Of a stretch of 52,755 nt of DNA, positions 43,910 to 51,667 are shown piece by piece. This DNA comes from Gammaproteobacteria bacterium (lineage in GTDB: Bacteria > Pseudomonadota > Gammaproteobacteria > Steroidobacterales > Woeseiaceae). Location of the stretch: NCBI GenBank assembly GCA_029884455.1, contig JAOUHU010000015.1:1-52755 (forward strand), written 5' to 3'. Position 1 is the stretch's first letter; every line of letters begins with the position of its first letter. The notes under the pieces were generated by a model that saw only the letters and a list, made by a program, of their open reading frames with translations, made no database searches and was not told where the DNA came from. The translations under genes were made by a program, and so were the position numbers.

Positions 43910-43999
43910 ATGAGAGGAAACAGCCTATTCATCGCGGCACAGCAGCGCGCCGCCGCTCAAAACCAAAATCGGCGGTTCGCAAAGAAATAGTGTCAGTCG

Positions 44000-44962
44000 T
44001 CAGGGAATCGAAACAGTTGTTACCACGGCCCGGTGATCGGATGGCCAGGGTGTAACGACGATGTCGGCCTGCGGTCGCTGCTCGCCGACCACAGCTGCAG
44101 ACTCGATTCGGGCGCCGGCGGCGCGAACCAGGATGTAGTCAATCCGATCGTGATGGTCGTCCGCAGCATCCGCGCTCGTCAGCGGCGTCCAGGTGTAGCC
44201 GGGCTTTTCGATCTCGTCGGGGAAGGCGGCGCGAAAGGTATCGATGAAGCCGATGGACTCGAGCCGGCGCACCGTGGGAAATTGCACGGCGGCCGGATGG
44301 CGCCCGATCGCAGCGGCTTGCTCGCTCCAGTCACGATGCGAGGGCTCGTTGAAGTCGCCACCGACAAACACGGCATCGACATCGGCGAGGGACGCGAGGT
44401 CCGCGAGCAGCAGCTCGAGCCCTGGCCCGCGCGCCGCGGTCGCGGCCGCAATCGCGGCCTCAGCGGTATCGAGAAAAGGCGCGCCATTGTATTCAATGCC
44501 GAGCAGCTGGTATGGCTGGTAGGGGTAATCGGTGAGATGAATGCCGAACATTGCAACTCGCCGCCCGGCGACATGGATGACCACGCCGAGATCATTCCCG
44601 GTGCTCGCTGCAATCGGATACCTGCTCAGAATCGCGTTAGCCCATAACGCCTCGTTCTGTTGTTGCTGCTCGTAAAAGGAATAACCCAGTGCTGCGGCAA
44701 TTGCCGGCGCCCGGCTCGGCCCCGTGGCCGGACAGGCAGCCGTACACGGGTCGGATTCGGCGCGCACCTCGAGCAGTACGACGATATCCGGATCGACGGT
44801 TCGAATGGCCGCCACCGTTTCATCGATGCTCTTGCCATCGTTGCTGCCGGCGCCGTAGGTATTAAAGCTCATGACGGTCAGGCGCAGCGGCGGTGCGTCC
44901 CTGACACCGTCGTGACAGCCCGCAAGCAGGGCGAAAGCCAGCAGGATTCTTGCAATCGTCAT
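44000..44962 (-). CDS. Endonuclease/exonuclease/phosphatase-family lipoprotein
   Basis: The protein has 320 residues with a lipobox-type signal (ARILLAFALLAGC), so it is anchored in the cell envelope. The DNase I-like fold motifs are all there: VMSFNTYGAG, IVVLLEVRAE with the metal Glu, GGDFNEPSH with Asp-x-Asn, DRIDYILVRA, and SDHRAVV with the catalytic Asp-His. Members cleave DNA, phosphoinositides or other phosphodiesters; an exported form could scavenge phosphate or act on nucleic acids. An insertion with two Cys (DPCTAACPATG) lies near residue 72. It is divergent from the gene at 45031 across 68 bases, and its promoter would be there. Confidence 0.87.
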   Translation of the reverse strand: MTIARILLAFALLAGCHDGVRDAPPLRLTVMSFNTYGAGSNDGKSIDETVAAIRTVDPDIVVLLEVRAESDPCTAACPATGPSRAPAIAAALGYSFYEQQQQNEALWANAILSRYPIAASTGNDLGVVIHVAGRRVAMFGIHLTDYPYQPYQLLGIEYNGAPFLDTAEAAIAAATAARGPGLELLLADLASLADVDAVFVGGDFNEPSHRDWSEQAAAIGRHPAAVQFPTVRRLESIGFIDTFRAAFPDEIEKPGYTWTPLTSADAADDHHDRIDYILVRAAGARIESAAVVGEQRPQADIVVTPWPSDHRAVVTTVSIP

Positions 44963-45030
44963 AGGTCCGCAATGCCGGGTTACTGATTTGGGAGTAGATT
45001 ATAGGCGGCAAGAAGAATTGGGGGTTAATA

Positions 45031-45669
45031 ATGACAACAGAAGAAAACGCTGCAGCATTGCAGAAAGCAGTACCCTTGCTTAGCAAGACAAAAATGAAGG
45101 GCGCGGCGCTCGCGCTCGGCGGCATGATTGTCGGTTCGATCGTCGGCCTCGGCGTACAGTTCGGAGTCCAGAGCACGGGTCTGCTGGGACCTTCGGTCGA
45201 CGCCTTGATGCAGGAACAGCAAGCCAACTTTGACGACGTCAATGCCCGCCTGGCAACACTCAGCAAATCGTCGACCGACCCGGAAACGAAAAAGAGCCTC
45301 GCGGAGCTGGCCAGTATTCTCAAACGACAGGACGAACTCAGCCAGCACGCCAATGCAGAGCTGCAGTACCTTGGCGAACAGGTGCAAACCTTCAAGGCGC
45401 AACAGTTGGCGGAATCCGGGCATGCGGGCGGCGCCGATTTCTGGCTCAAAGCCGGCGAAAGCGTGAATGTCGCCGGCGACGACCAGGTCTTTGCCTTGCT
45501 CGGTGCACGTTCCACGTTTGCCGATATCAACCTGTCCGGAACGCGCAAGCGCATCAGTATTGGCGATGTGATCGAGGTCCAGAGCGGCGACCGGACCTGC
45601 AGCATTTTCTACAAGCAGGCTACGCCAAGGGCCGACAGGCGGGTCGGTTTCGACCTGGATTGCGTCTAG
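45031..45669 (+). CDS. Membrane-anchored coiled-coil protein, unrecognised
   Basis: The protein has 212 residues. The N-terminal 20 are cytoplasmic and a glycine-rich membrane helix follows at about 24-46 (GAALALGGMIVGSIVGLGVQ). A charged helical stretch of about 80 residues with heptad character comes next (LMQEQQANFDDVNARLATLS, LASILKRQDELSQHANAELQ). The C-terminus is a compact domain with two Cys (RTCSIFYKQ, DLDCV) and a Gly-Asp turn pattern (KRISIGDVIEVQSGDR). No family is recognised. The start ATG 45031 follows GGGGG by 6 bases. It heads a run of three rightward envelope genes with gaps of 44 and 16 bases. Confidence 0.75.
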   Translation: MTTEENAAALQKAVPLLSKTKMKGAALALGGMIVGSIVGLGVQFGVQSTGLLGPSVDALMQEQQANFDDVNARLATLSKSSTDPETKKSLAELASILKRQDELSQHANAELQYLGEQVQTFKAQQLAESGHAGGADFWLKAGESVNVAGDDQVFALLGARSTFADINLSGTRKRISIGDVIEVQSGDRTCSIFYKQATPRADRRVGFDLDCV

Positions 45670-45713
45670 GCTATACTCGCGCTCTGATGCACCCATAGAA
45701 GGTGTACGCCGCA

Positions 45714-46250
45714 ATGCCAAAAACCAGCCTGATGTTGGCGATAACGTTGCTGTCCGCTTGCAGTTCAAGCCAGGCTCAGCGAACGCCGTTGTTTGCCACT
45801 GATGAATCCCGCCTGTCCGCAGCCGATCAGGCCGCCATCCATGCGTCTTTCACCGAGCGGTTTTCGGTCGCCAGCGACGGACTGCATTTCCTGTACGAGG
45901 GCTGTGGCGAGATTCCCGTCGAGACCGAGGTCGTTGACCTGAACAATGACGGCACCGCGGAGGTCTTCATCTATTGGGGCAATAGCTGTACTTCGGGTCA
46001 CACCGGCCGCAGCCTGTCGCTGTACGTCAAGGACAGCTCGGGTGCCTGGGGCGACCAGCTCGGCTTCGCGGCGTTCGACTACACCATTTTGCCGGCCAGC
46101 AATGCCGGCTACCCGGACCTCGAGTTCGGCGGCCCCGGCTTCTGTTTTGCGGTCTGGTCCTGGAACGGCAGCCGCTACGACTTCAAATGCAATTCACCAC
46201 AGGAAGCAGGTGGTTGCCAATACACAGGGAATGTTTGTCAGACGGAATAA
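45714..46250 (+). CDS. Putative lipoprotein, unrecognised
   Basis: The protein has 178 residues. The signal PKTSLMLAITLLSAC ends in a lipobox (LSAC) followed by SSSQAQ, giving an outer-membrane-type lipoprotein. The mature part has several Cys (YEGCGEIP, GNSCTSGH, GPGFCFAVW, DFKCNS, GGCQYT, NVCQTE), suggesting disulphides, and one Ca-binding-like loop DLNNDGTAEVF resembling FG-GAP/VCBS repeats. No enzyme motif is seen. ATG 45714 is preferred over a GTG at 45702 because the signal peptide then starts normally; GAAGGTG lies upstream. It sits between the coiled-coil gene and a two-helix membrane protein on the same strand. Confidence 0.72.
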   Translation: MPKTSLMLAITLLSACSSSQAQRTPLFATDESRLSAADQAAIHASFTERFSVASDGLHFLYEGCGEIPVETEVVDLNNDGTAEVFIYWGNSCTSGHTGRSLSLYVKDSSGAWGDQLGFAAFDYTILPASNAGYPDLEFGGPGFCFAVWSWNGSRYDFKCNSPQEAGGCQYTGNVCQTE

Positions 46251-46266
46251 GAGGGGATAATAAAAA

Positions 46267-46842
46267 ATGGCAGAAGATGCAACCGCCGTGATTGACGGCA
46301 AAAAAGTCTACTTGTATTCGTATACCGGCAAGGTCCTGACGTCGAAGAAAGACAAGGAAACCGTGATCAGCAGCCAGACCATGGGCACAGGCAACAACGC
46401 GCAGACACACGTATCGTCGACAACGATTGACCATCATGAAATCTTCATGGTCGATAAGGACGGCAAGGAACGCAGCGTGCAGTTGCAAAACTTCGATTTT
46501 CCGTTGCGCGAGGGAAATACCCTGTCGCTGATCTGGTGCATCAAGGAAGGCGATGAACGCGGGCCGTATATCCACGCCCGCAATCACAGCACCGACGAAG
46601 TCAGTCAGATCAATGCCAACAATATTGCCGACAGCTTTCGCAGGCCCTGGTGGATGATCCTGGCGGTTGCGGCAGGTCTGGCGTTTGTCACCATGTATGT
46701 GCTCGGTCCGCTGGCGATCTTCATGGTGCTGGTATCGTTCTATTACTTCCGGCGCCGCTCGCGCAAGGCTGTGCAGGCGTTCCTGAAAGGCCCGGAGATT
46801 GCGCGGATAGACGCGGAGCTCGCGAAGATTTCGCCTATGTAG
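46267..46842 (+). CDS. Two-helix inner-membrane protein, unrecognised
   Basis: The protein has 191 residues. The N-terminal 130 are soluble and beta-rich, with a Lys-rich start (VYLYSYTGKVLTSKKDKETV) and IFMVDKDGKERSVQLQNFDF. Two adjacent membrane helices follow at about 133-170 (WWMILAVAAGLAFVTMYVLG and LAIFMVLVSFYYF), then a basic cytoplasmic tail (RRRSRKAVQAFLKG). The soluble part and tail are probably both cytoplasmic, as no signal is present. No family is recognised. The ATG at 46267 follows GAGGGG, 16 bases after the preceding lipoprotein gene. The last 8 bases overlap the convergent cupin gene. Confidence 0.75.
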   Translation: MAEDATAVIDGKKVYLYSYTGKVLTSKKDKETVISSQTMGTGNNAQTHVSSTTIDHHEIFMVDKDGKERSVQLQNFDFPLREGNTLSLIWCIKEGDERGPYIHARNHSTDEVSQINANNIADSFRRPWWMILAVAAGLAFVTMYVLGPLAIFMVLVSFYYFRRRSRKAVQAFLKGPEIARIDAELAKISPM

Positions 46843-47203
46843 GCTGGTAAATCGCGTAAATTTTCCGCGTGGTCTCAACAACCTCCCATTCGCCCTCGAA
46901 GCCGGCAGGAATAACGAAGTTATCGCCGGCTTTGAGGGTCGATTCCCTGCCGTTCGCATCGCGAAGTATCGAACACCCGCTCAGGATCTGGCAAAACTCG
47001 TTCTCGGTGTAGCTGATCTTCCAGCAGCCCGGTTCCGCTTCCCAGACGCCTGCGAAAAACTTTTCATCACTGCTGGTGAAGTGGTGCCAGGTGCGCTGCA
47101 CTGGCTGGCCCGAGACACACTTTTCAGCCGGTGTCACGGTCTCACTGAATTCTGCCGGGTGGCGGTCGAAGAAAAGCGGCTTGCCGGGTGCAGGCGTTGT
47201 CAT
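46835..47203 (-). CDS. Cupin-domain protein
   Basis: The protein has 122 residues and a single cupin barrel of the DUF861/EutQ-like type. Motif 1 is degenerate (GCWKISYTENEFCQILSG) and motif 2 is LKAGDNFVIPAGFEGEWEVV, which holds the conserved Gly-Asp...Pro-x-Gly turn. The Trp/Glu-rich WEV at the end is typical of this subgroup, which usually lacks the His metal ligands; a tightly bound metal is therefore doubtful. Function unknown, perhaps binding of a small polar ligand. ATG 47203 overlaps the MFS gene's stop by ATGA, so the two are coupled. It converges on the membrane-protein gene with an 8-base overlap. Confidence 0.85.
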   Translation of the reverse strand: MTTPAPGKPLFFDRHPAEFSETVTPAEKCVSGQPVQRTWHHFTSSDEKFFAGVWEAEPGCWKISYTENEFCQILSGCSILRDANGRESTLKAGDNFVIPAGFEGEWEVVETTRKIYAIYQPT

Positions 47204-48582
47204 TGCTGTTTATTCTTTGTTCCAATCACATCGAAGATTATACCGGCGAGTGCATTGACGCGCGTGACTCGAAAAATCAGGTCGCGGAATGAAATCGGCC
47301 GCACGTTTCGAACTTCACGAATCTTCGGCACCAACAGCATGACGATGGTCGCTCGCACCAGCGCGGAGATCAGGAACACACCCAGCAACGGACTCAGCCA
47401 CGAGTAGGTGTGTCCAAGGATACTGACCTCCGTCGGCAGTACCGAGCCGAGGTAACCGCCCGTAATGGCGCCCGCAAAAATGCCAAAACTCGCCAGTACG
47501 TTGTGAATCGCAAGGTAGGTCGCGCGCTTGTCGCGTGCGATAAGGTCGTAGAGAAAATTGCTTGCGCTCAGGGTAAACCCGGCCCAGGCCAGCCCGCTGA
47601 TCGCCTGCACCAGCAGCAGGTACCAGAAGTTCGAGGAAAAAACCCACAGCAGTGGCATCAGTGGCAGCAGAATTCCGGTCGCGGCGAGAATCCGGCGATT
47701 ACCGAAGACGTCGCTGATCCTGCCCCAGCGATTCAGGGTAAGAAACTGCGCCAATACCGCCATTCCCGAGTTGCACATGAACATGACGTAGCTGAACTCA
47801 AGGTCGCGCAGCATGTAGACAGTGAAAAACGGCGACGCGATCGCGACCGAGAATTGCACCAGGGCAAAGAACACGGAAAAGCGCACGAAATTGGATTGCC
47901 GCAGCCGTTGCCACCACGCCTGTCCTACCGGAACCTCCATGGCCGCAACATGACCCGACGGATCGTGCATCTTCGACAATTGATAGAAGGTCGTAAACCG
48001 CGCCAGCATGGCAATCGAGAACAGGATGATAAATCCCTGCCGTGTTGCCTCGCGCTCGGTCGACACCTGCAAAATCAAGCCACCCATCATCAGCGCGACG
48101 AATGTCACGATCGAAATAATGCCGGTACGGCGCGCGAAAAAGCGACCGCGACGACGATCCGGCACGATGTCGCCCATCAGGCTGCTCCATTGCGGCGCCG
48201 CCAGGTGTGCACCGCAGTGATACAGCACCACGCAGGCAATCATCAGCGGTACCGCATATTGCGGAAACAGGATTGGCAAAATCATCAGCGGCAACCAGGC
48301 CAGCGCCTGAATCATGACGCCGCTCAGGATGATCAGCTTGCGCTGCCCGGTCCATCGACCCAGCCAGGCCGAAAACAACTGCACCAGCGAGGCCAGCAGG
48401 GTCGGCAGCGACGCGAGCAAACCCATTTGCGGCGTGCTGGCCTTGAGAAACAAGGCGAACGCCGACAGGTAGGTCTCGCCGATGCCGATCATCACGGCAT
48501 AGGCACCGGCGTCCTTGATGGAATGCTGCAGCGACTTCTGGGTTTGCGGATCGTTGGCGTAAACGACTTTCGGCACAGGCAA
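47200..48582 (-). CDS. MFS transporter
   Basis: Twelve-helix major facilitator of 460 residues. Helix 1 (DAGAYAVMIGIGETYLSAFA), the loop PDRRRGRFFARR after helix 4-5, and WAGFTLSASNFLYDLIARDK around helix 10 are clear. The family resembles the group annotated only as MFS transporters in marine bacteria, with no substrate known. Start TTG 48582 has CGGAG about 5 bases upstream; a GTG two codons later (48576) is the alternative, and no ATG occurs before residue 31. It is coupled to the cupin gene downstream by ATGA. It follows the porin-like gene by 23 bases, so both may belong to one uptake unit. Confidence 0.87.
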   Translation of the reverse strand: MPVPKVVYANDPQTQKSLQHSIKDAGAYAVMIGIGETYLSAFALFLKASTPQMGLLASLPTLLASLVQLFSAWLGRWTGQRKLIILSGVMIQALAWLPLMILPILFPQYAVPLMIACVVLYHCGAHLAAPQWSSLMGDIVPDRRRGRFFARRTGIISIVTFVALMMGGLILQVSTEREATRQGFIILFSIAMLARFTTFYQLSKMHDPSGHVAAMEVPVGQAWWQRLRQSNFVRFSVFFALVQFSVAIASPFFTVYMLRDLEFSYVMFMCNSGMAVLAQFLTLNRWGRISDVFGNRRILAATGILLPLMPLLWVFSSNFWYLLLVQAISGLAWAGFTLSASNFLYDLIARDKRATYLAIHNVLASFGIFAGAITGGYLGSVLPTEVSILGHTYSWLSPLLGVFLISALVRATIVMLLVPKIREVRNVRPISFRDLIFRVTRVNALAGIIFDVIGTKNKQQ

Positions 48583-48605
48583 TCAGCTCCGCCTGGAAAT
48601 CATCA

Positions 48606-49871
48606 CTATGGCCTGCCGAAGCGTAGTTGCGCGCTGAACTGAAGTTGCCGTTCCGTGACCGATTGATCCATGCCGAAATACGCGAACGCGGGCCGCGAGG
48701 TCGCGATTTGCAGCCACTCGGCCGCCAGGGTCACGTATTTTGCGACCGAAAATTGATAGCCCAGCATCCAGGCGTCGCCCTCTTCTGCATTGTTATCAAA
48801 AGGAATTCCATCCTTGTCCGTCACGTCGAAGTAATCATAACGCGCCGACAGCCGGTGCCGCGAGAATGATTTGCTGAGCAGCACAAAGTAGCTCGTGTAG
48901 TCCGCAAAAACACCGGGAGCACCCGTAGGCCCCCTGCCCCAGGTCGTACTGCCATCCATCCACTGCGTGATCAGGCCGAGATCACCGGGCAAGGTCGCCT
49001 GCAGGCCGAGGTTATCGAAGCGGGTACGCCAACCGAACTGGCCGCCGCTTGCCGAGACCGGGTCAGCGCGATTGTCGTAGTGCGTGGCGCGCAGCAGGAT
49101 TTTTCCTGTTAACGCCCATTCGGCAGCAACGAAGTAACCTTCGGTATCGTCGACTTCGAGGAACGGTTCGGTATAGGGGTCCTGACTATCAAACCAGCCA
49201 CCGGGCTCTATCTGTGGTACCGGCGGTAATGGCAGCTCGTCACCGAGCCGGCTCTGGCGATCGTGTGCCGACCAGCCCTTCCAGGACAGCAGTGTGCCGG
49301 AGGGATCGTTCGCATAGAAAACAGCGCCGTTCACGGTAAAGGTGTGGGCTCCGCCGAGTGACTCGGGCCGGCGGGACCAGGATACCTCTGCCCCGCGCAG
49401 GCGAATCTCTTCGCCGAGCCAGGTGTTGATCACTGAGGGCGTAATGCTGTACGGCGAACCCCAGCCGGGCGCCGTGTTTTCAAGCGACACGCGCGGATAA
49501 AATTCGCCGAGCTTGAAGCGCCAGCGATTCGCCGAAGCGAACAATGGGCGCCATTCGACGTACGCTTCCGTAATGCCAGCGAGCGAGCCAAAGTCATCGT
49601 AAATTTCTGCCGCCAGCTTGAGGTTGAAAGTTCCGGTGAGCCGCAAGTCGTAGTCCGCGAAGGCCCGGCTTAGCAGCAAGCCATCGGTGTCTGCGTCATA
49701 GCGCAGCTTGCCCGCGCCGTATTCCGTCCAAGATTGGTAGCCGTCAACGTCAACAAAGCTGATGTCAGCCCCTACCTGCAGTGCATATCTTGAGGGCTCG
49801 GCCGCAAAGCAGGCTGTGTATGCCTGCAACAGCACCAGTGCAAGCAGCACTCGCTTGTGAAATTGGACCAT
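48606..49871 (-). CDS. Porin-like outer-membrane protein
   Basis: The protein has 421 residues. The signal peptide is VQFHKRVLLALVLLQAYTAC, cut near FAAEPS. Long alternating strands follow (YALQVGADISFVDVDGYQSW, FNLKLAAEIYDDFGSLAGIT, LSARYDYFDVTDKDGIPFDN), ending LQFSAQLRFGRP. Strand number and length fit a 16-18-strand general porin of the OprO/OprP or DcaP sort. The final residue is Pro rather than Phe. ATG 49871 has AGGG just upstream; an ATG at 49889 is less likely. It is 23 bases upstream of the MFS transporter, and 85 bases separate it from the amidohydrolase gene. Confidence 0.82.
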   Translation of the reverse strand: MVQFHKRVLLALVLLQAYTACFAAEPSRYALQVGADISFVDVDGYQSWTEYGAGKLRYDADTDGLLLSRAFADYDLRLTGTFNLKLAAEIYDDFGSLAGITEAYVEWRPLFASANRWRFKLGEFYPRVSLENTAPGWGSPYSITPSVINTWLGEEIRLRGAEVSWSRRPESLGGAHTFTVNGAVFYANDPSGTLLSWKGWSAHDRQSRLGDELPLPPVPQIEPGGWFDSQDPYTEPFLEVDDTEGYFVAAEWALTGKILLRATHYDNRADPVSASGGQFGWRTRFDNLGLQATLPGDLGLITQWMDGSTTWGRGPTGAPGVFADYTSYFVLLSKSFSRHRLSARYDYFDVTDKDGIPFDNNAEEGDAWMLGYQFSVAKYVTLAAEWLQIATSRPAFAYFGMDQSVTERQLQFSAQLRFGRP

Positions 49872-49956
49872 GACCCTGCCACCATGCATCGCTCTGGGTT
49901 GACGCCGGAAATTGTACGGTGGGGATCAGGCCCTCATCTGTGACCTGTCACACACT

Positions 49957-51663
49957 CTATTTAACAAAATCCGCGGCCAGTTCGCCGTACACGGCCACAC
50001 CGCCAAACAGGGTCAGCAGCACCCTGGTTTCGGAGATGTCGGCGGGCTCAATCTCGAACGGGTTGCGGTCGATCACGACCAGGTCCGCGTACTTGCCGAC
50101 CTCGATCGATCCGGTATCTTTCTCGCGCTTGTTCAAGTACGCCGCGTTGATCGTGAACGCATCGATAGCACTGGCGAGATCGATACGTTCCTCGGGCGTA
50201 AACACCGGCAACGGCTCGCCTTCCGACTCCTGTCGCGTAATCGCGGTTTCGATCTGCGGGAAGGGGTTCGCCGTGGTGACCGACCAGTCGCTGCCAAAGG
50301 CGAGCATGCCGCCCGCGTCCTGCACCGAGCGGATCGGATACATCCAGCGGGCGCGCTGCTCGCCGATCGACGGGATGTTGATGTCGAGAACATACTCGTC
50401 GAGCTTCGCCCAGAGAGGCTGGAAATTGGCGATGACATCGAGCTCATGGAAACGCGGAATGTCGGCAGGGTCGATCATCTGCAGGTGCGCGATATGGTGC
50501 CGGTGGCCGAGCCGGCCATTGGCCTCGATTGCGGCCGCGATCGCGTCCAGCGATTGCCGCACCGCACCGTCGCCGATGGCGTGCAGGTGTACCTGGAATC
50601 CTGCCGCATCGAGTCTGGTCGTAATCGTCTTCAGCAGGCCGGGCTCGATCAGCGGCGTGCCGCGACTGCCACTGGCAATGCGGTAAGGCTCAAGCATCAC
50701 GGCCGTGTAATTTTCCATGACGCCGTCCTGCCAGAGTTTTGCTGTCGACGCGTCGATCAAATCGCTGCGATAACGGTCGCGCAGCACGATCAATTCATCG
50801 ACTTGCTCCAGGCCGCGCTCCGCGTACCAGCGCATCGCTGCGACCACGCGCATGCTGAGTTCGCCGTTGTCCTCGAGCGCCTTGTAAACGCGCAACTCCT
50901 CGTCGCCATCAACACCGGCGTCCTGGTAGCTGGTGATCCCCCAGGCATTGAGCACCTTTATTGCGGCCCTCAGGCCGACAACTTTTTCCTCGAATGTAAT
51001 CGGCGGCGTGAATTGCCGCACCAGGGCCCGGGCCTCTTCCTCCAGCGTGCCGACCGGCTCGCCACTCACCGCATCGCGCAGGATCTGGCCGCCGGGCGGG
51101 TCCGGCGTATCCCTGTTGATGCCGGCGATCTCGAGTGCCTTGCTGTTCACCCAGGCCGCATGATCGTCGTAGGAGCCGATGTAGACAGGGCGATCCGGTA
51201 CCAGCGCGTCGAGGTCTTCGCGATTCGGCGCCACACCAGCGCCAAACGCGGCGAACGACCAGCCGCTGCCGATGATCCACGGCAGCTCCGGGTTGGCGGC
51301 CGCGTATGCAGCGATCGCTGCCTTGTAGTCGTCGACGGTTTCCAGGTCAATAATGTTCAGGATCGCCAGGTCAACACCGTATTCGATCGGGTGCACATGC
51401 GCGTCCTGCATCCCGGGTAACATCATGCGGCCTTGCAGATCGAGCACGCGGGTCCCTGGCCCGATGTACTTGCCGGCAGCATCATTACCACCAACGTAGA
51501 CGATACGATCGTCGATAATGGCGACCGCTTCCGCCCAGCTACGATTCGCATCGACGGTGTAAATGCGGCCGTTCTGGAATACGGTATCGGCCACAGGCCT
51601 GCCGCAGCCCTGGGCGAGGATAACAACACAAAGTGCCGTCAGGCACCGGCAGACTGGCTTCAT
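49957..51663 (-). CDS. YtcJ-like amidohydrolase, exported lipoprotein
   Basis: Metal-dependent amidohydrolase of 568 residues with a lipobox signal (LTALCVVILAQGC), placing it in the envelope. Motifs of the YtcJ/AepA-like group are the N-terminal FQNGRIYTVDANRSWAEAVA, metal site MLPGMQDAHVHP, VHLHAIGDGAVRQSLDAI, HHIAHLQMIDPADIPRF, LAFGSDWSVTTANPF, and the late GSIEVGKYADLVVIDRNPF. Family members hydrolyse N-substituted amides or related compounds; substrate unknown. ATG 51663 lies 4 bases after the upstream serine-hydrolase stop, so they form one unit. A long frame continuing upstream lies inside that neighbour and is not real. Confidence 0.9.
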   Translation of the reverse strand: MKPVCRCLTALCVVILAQGCGRPVADTVFQNGRIYTVDANRSWAEAVAIIDDRIVYVGGNDAAGKYIGPGTRVLDLQGRMMLPGMQDAHVHPIEYGVDLAILNIIDLETVDDYKAAIAAYAAANPELPWIIGSGWSFAAFGAGVAPNREDLDALVPDRPVYIGSYDDHAAWVNSKALEIAGINRDTPDPPGGQILRDAVSGEPVGTLEEEARALVRQFTPPITFEEKVVGLRAAIKVLNAWGITSYQDAGVDGDEELRVYKALEDNGELSMRVVAAMRWYAERGLEQVDELIVLRDRYRSDLIDASTAKLWQDGVMENYTAVMLEPYRIASGSRGTPLIEPGLLKTITTRLDAAGFQVHLHAIGDGAVRQSLDAIAAAIEANGRLGHRHHIAHLQMIDPADIPRFHELDVIANFQPLWAKLDEYVLDINIPSIGEQRARWMYPIRSVQDAGGMLAFGSDWSVTTANPFPQIETAITRQESEGEPLPVFTPEERIDLASAIDAFTINAAYLNKREKDTGSIEVGKYADLVVIDRNPFEIEPADISETRVLLTLFGGVAVYGELAADFVK

Positions 51664-51667
51664 ACGT

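Noticed and set aside
47410..48642. 410-codon plus-strand open frame
   Set aside because: Antisense to the MFS transporter; Arg/His/Gln-rich translation with no hydrophobic pattern.
49912..51420. 502-codon plus-strand open frame
   Set aside because: Antisense to the amidohydrolase, which has the full metal-site motifs.
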